A DNA stretch of 8,755 nt from Flavobacteriaceae bacterium (GTDB lineage: Bacteria; Bacteroidota; Bacteroidia; Flavobacteriales; Flavobacteriaceae). The position numbers and the translations under genes were made by a program. Position 1 is the stretch's first letter; the number at the start of each line of letters is the position of its first letter. The stretch lies in NCBI GenBank assembly GCA_015489265.1, contig WFZY01000274.1:1-8755 (forward strand). The letters run 5' to 3'. This document shows, piece after piece, positions 6,658-8,755 of the stretch. The notes beneath the pieces were generated by a model, which ran no database searches, had not been told where the DNA came from, and worked only from the letters and a program-made list of their open reading frames with translations.

Positions 6658-7425
6658 TTATTCTTCCAAATTTTTCAAATCATTAATCAACCGGTGCGCT
6701 GTCAGGTCAAATTGCACCGGCACCACAGACACAAACCCGTTTTTTAAGGCATAAACATCGGTATCATGTCCTTTGTCTTCATAAGTAAAATTACCATTGA
6801 GCCAATAATAATCGCGTCCGAAAGGATTGGTGCGTTTGTCATAAGACTCATTCCATTTGTCCATCGCTTGACGGGCAACTTTAATGCCTTTGATGTCATC
6901 TAAAGGCAAATTAGGTATGTTTACATTTAAGGCAATTCCTTTAGGCATACCGTTTTGAAGCACTTGTTTGGCGATTTTTTTCATATAATGTTTAGCCGGT
7001 TCGAGGTCGGCATTCCAATCATAATTATCCAAAGAAAAGCCAATGGACGGAATCCCTTCGATTGCCCCTTCAATCGCCGCCCCCATCGTGCCGCTGTATA
7101 AAACATTGACTGAGTTGTTGACGCCATGATTCAGTCCGGACACTAATAAATCCGGTTTGCGGTCAACCGCATGCGCCAAACCGAGTTTGACGGCATCTAC
7201 CGGCATGCCATTGGTTTTAAATTCTTTTTGTGGTCCGTCATCAATGGTTATCGGGTCTAAATGCAAGGGTTGATGAATGGTTACGGCATGCCCTTTACCG
7301 GAATGCACCCGGTCGGGCGCCACGACTACTACGTCACCCAATTCGTTCATCATTTCAATCAATGCTCTGATGCCCGGTGCCGTGATACCGTCATCATTGG
7401 TAACAAAAATTAATGGTCTTGACAT
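6658..7425 (-). CDS. surE: 5'/3'-nucleotidase SurE
   Basis: SurE is a metal-dependent nucleoside monophosphate phosphatase with a broad role in nucleotide turnover and stationary-phase survival. From the ATG at 7425 the protein has 255 residues. The metal-binding start TNDDG is at 9-13 (D11, D12), S42 lies in VHSGKGH, and N99 in SGLNHGVNNS. These match the four acidic, Ser and Asn metal ligands of the family. The later motif YSGTMGAAIEGAIEGIPSIG and the C-terminal SVVPVQFDLTAH are also typical. A further in-frame ATG at 7446 would add seven residues (MLLKNRF) before the conserved PLIFVTNDDG strand. I prefer 7425 because SurE proteins normally begin two or three residues before that strand. 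No promoter consensus is evident upstream. Confidence 0.95.
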   Translation of the reverse strand: MSRPLIFVTNDDGITAPGIRALIEMMNELGDVVVVAPDRVHSGKGHAVTIHQPLHLDPITIDDGPQKEFKTNGMPVDAVKLGLAHAVDRKPDLLVSGLNHGVNNSVNVLYSGTMGAAIEGAIEGIPSIGFSLDNYDWNADLEPAKHYMKKIAKQVLQNGMPKGIALNVNIPNLPLDDIKGIKVARQAMDKWNESYDKRTNPFGRDYYWLNGNFTYEDKGHDTDVYALKNGFVSVVPVQFDLTAHRLINDLKNLEE

Positions 7426-7620
7426 AAATCTATTTTTTAGAAGCATAAAGATAGGGGAAATTAGTTAAAAGTAAAAAGTTGAATGTGAAAAGTTATTGCT
7501 ACATCTAGGTTGCCCCGCATCAGAGTTCCGTTGTTAAGATTGTTATACTTGTTATAATCTCGCCGAAATTCGCACATTTTTAGAATTAAGACATTGGTTT
7601 ATAGCGTATTAATATTTTTA
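7426..7620. other. Intergenic stretch upstream of surE, nothing assignable
   Basis: I find no gene, RNA or convincing promoter here. A minus-strand frame of 38 codons (7577-7461) is open, but it has no recognisable motif. No N-terminal part of the beta-barrel gene seen at 8594-8740 is visible on the plus strand. An 8-nt direct repeat, ttgttata, occurs twice near 7538-7556. Confidence 0.5.
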
Positions 7621-8591
7621 TTAGGCACTACATTTTAGATTATTTGATATGGGGTCGTGATATATTTTATGTCATATAAACCTAATATTTTGTATGTATC
7701 TTCTTGAATTTTTGTGTACAGTGCTTAGGTTTGTTTGTTGAGTTATCTTTAAAGATTGGTGTTTGGACCTGTTTTAATTAATGCCGTATCTTTGCCGGAC
7801 TGATTTTTTATACCTTGCTGTAATTTCGTATTCAGTAAAACACATACCAACAATGCCATAAAACAATCAGCAATATGAGCTTTAATTCGCTTGTACGTCC
7901 AATGATAAATGGGCCGTATTTTGACATTGTGTTTGTCCTTTTCTGCAGGTTTAGGATTGAATTACCATCATTGTAAAATGTTCATTGAGGGATATTTACT
8001 TGTATAACAATCCGATTTCGTGTTGTTTGCCGTCTATTTTATTGTAGTCTGATTTGTCTAGAATTTTAGCGGTAATTTCCTTGTTTTGGTTTTTGATACG
8101 ATTGCCAATTATGAAAGAGGCATTATTATTGTGTAGTTCATCGATATTCTTTGGGCTTGACTAAATTTACCGTCTTCGCTGTAACCATTCTGTATTAAAT
8201 ATTCATGGTTAAAACTTTCAAAATAAGCGTGGTGCAATCGTAAAAAAACAACATAGAGCTGTTCGCCTTTTAATTGTTCGGTGTAAGCGTATGTTTTTTT
8301 CGAAGGATTTTTTTAAACTACATTGAAACCAACTTTATCAAATATTTTCCAAAAACTTGATGATTGCCGGTTATTATTTGCTTCACTTCTACAATATTTT
8401 TGAGATTAGTGTCTAACCGCGCCGGTTGTTTGGCTTGCAAACTTTCCACTAATTTATCAATGGCTTCGGGATCACCTCATTTAAACAATGCTAATTGTTG
8501 TGATTGCTTAACAACTCTTCTTAATAAACTAAAGCTAAACAGGTTAACATTTTGATTTCCGGGCTATTGAGAAAGATAATATAGTGTTTAT
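7621..8591. mobile_element. Decayed insertion sequence, probable IS1634-like
   Basis: These limits enclose the broken transposase and are set by a possible pair of terminal inverted repeats. The sequence ttaggcactacatt at 7621-7634 and the reverse complement of 8578-8591 agree at 10 of 14 positions with a shared CACTA core. The right limit lies 2 nt before the beta-barrel reading frame becomes recognisable, which independently supports it. No target-site duplication is visible. The ends are tentative. The presence of IS remains is much better supported. Confidence 0.5.
7635..8574 (-). pseudogene. Transposase remnant (IS1634-like DDE family), broken
   Basis: Minus-strand fragments in several frames line up in the order of one transposase. 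First, QSQQLALFK, an in-frame TGA at 8479-8477, then GDPEAIDKLVESLQ and NHQVFGK (down to about 8345). A one-base shift follows into DKVGFNVV with a TAA at 8315-8313 and EQLKGEQLYVV. YDCTTL (8242-8225) is in another frame and YFES to NGYSEDGKFSQ (8225-8156) is back in the former. Then KNIDELHNNN and FIIGNRIKNQNKEI (to a TAA at 7998-7996), and finally IRPIYHWTYKRIKAHI (7919-7872), with a stop at 7751-7749. Intact relatives are far longer. Sequence is missing between GKFSQ and KNIDEL, and again before IRPIYHW, so the later catalytic acidic residues are gone. The family name comes from motif memory (YDVTTLYFES, GYSxDGK, RPIYHW); a neighbouring IS4-like family is possible. Confidence 0.8.
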
Positions 8592-8593
8592 GT

Positions 8594-8740
8594 GAGAAAT
8601 CAGGAAAACAACTGCAATCGGGATATGATTATTATTTCAGTATCGGTTTGAGTTATTCATTCGGTTCTATTTATAATAGCATTGTCAATCCACGCTTTGA
8701 TAACACTAGCGGGCAAGGACAAACTTGTTATTGTTTTTAA
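8594..8740 (+). pseudogene. C-terminal fragment of an outer-membrane beta-barrel protein
   Basis: The plus frame gives 48 residues from EKSGKQLQSG to a TAA at 8738-8740. It contains YDYYFSIGLSYSFGSIYN, an alternating pattern typical of an outer-membrane beta strand, then VNPRF, and ends in phenylalanine as outer-membrane barrels often do. I recall flavobacterial barrel proteins with the ending SYTFGSIYNNVVNPRF, but cannot name the family. Upstream the frame meets a TAG at 8582-8584 and then the transposase remnant, so the 5' part is missing. The truncation point coincides with the inferred end of the insertion sequence. I read this as a gene cut by that insertion. The rest of the gene is not found on the other side. 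Confidence 0.62.
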
Positions 8741-8755
8741 AGCCAATTTTTATTA

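Noticed and set aside
6182..6754. 190-codon plus-strand open frame across HIT and the surE end
   Set aside because: It is antisense to two well-supported genes and shows no protein motif, low-complexity aside.
7426..7446. Longer surE start at 7446
   Set aside because: The extra MLLKNRF precedes the usual beginning of the protein just before the TNDDG strand.
8364..8555. 63-codon plus-strand open frame
   Set aside because: The opposite strand reads as transposase fragments (QQLALFK, GDPEAIDKLVESLQ), so this frame is a shadow.
1..8755. tRNA, rRNA or riboswitch genes
   Set aside because: I saw no cloverleaf, rRNA segment or known riboswitch core on either strand by eye.

Overview
The window looks like chromosomal DNA from a member of Flavobacteriia (Bacteroidota). 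The thymidine kinase, DnaG, SurE and RsmI proteins all have the sequence character I associate with that class. The genes have no evident Shine-Dalgarno sites. Two sites match the Bacteroidota -7 consensus TAnnTTTG. These assignments rest on reading motifs by eye, not on a database search.

Layout, left to right. 1-264: a non-coding stretch holding an inverted repeat with two 41-nt direct repeats inside it. 265-1564: a minus-strand pair, a conserved protein of unknown function followed by the 16S rRNA methyltransferase rsmI. 1701-2265: an AT-rich cassette made of one GxxExxY-family (PD-(D/E)XK nuclease-like) gene between two direct repeats of 63 and 72 nt. Each repeat is itself an imperfect hairpin built from short repeated units. 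A heptamer tandem repeat follows at 2269-2296. 2340-4032: the plus-strand pair tdk-alr (thymidine salvage and D-alanine supply), 4 nt apart. 4033-4189: convergent intergenic region with a hairpin. 4190-7425: minus-strand genes surE, a HIT-family hydrolase and dnaG; HIT and dnaG are 6 nt apart. 7426-8755: no intact gene. It holds a heavily broken transposase (IS1634-like) on the minus strand and, at the right edge, the C-terminal 48 codons of a probable outer-membrane beta-barrel protein on the plus strand.

The core genes are housekeeping: rRNA modification, nucleotide salvage and turnover, cell-wall precursor supply and replication priming. The accessory content sits between them. The GxxExxY cassette lies between the divergent rsmI and tdk operons, and the dead insertion sequence appears to have truncated a membrane-protein gene beyond surE. 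The most interesting item is the repeat-flanked GxxExxY cassette. The second is a DnaG primase in which all four zinc-ligand positions of the CHC2 finger are replaced while the toprim catalytic residues are intact.
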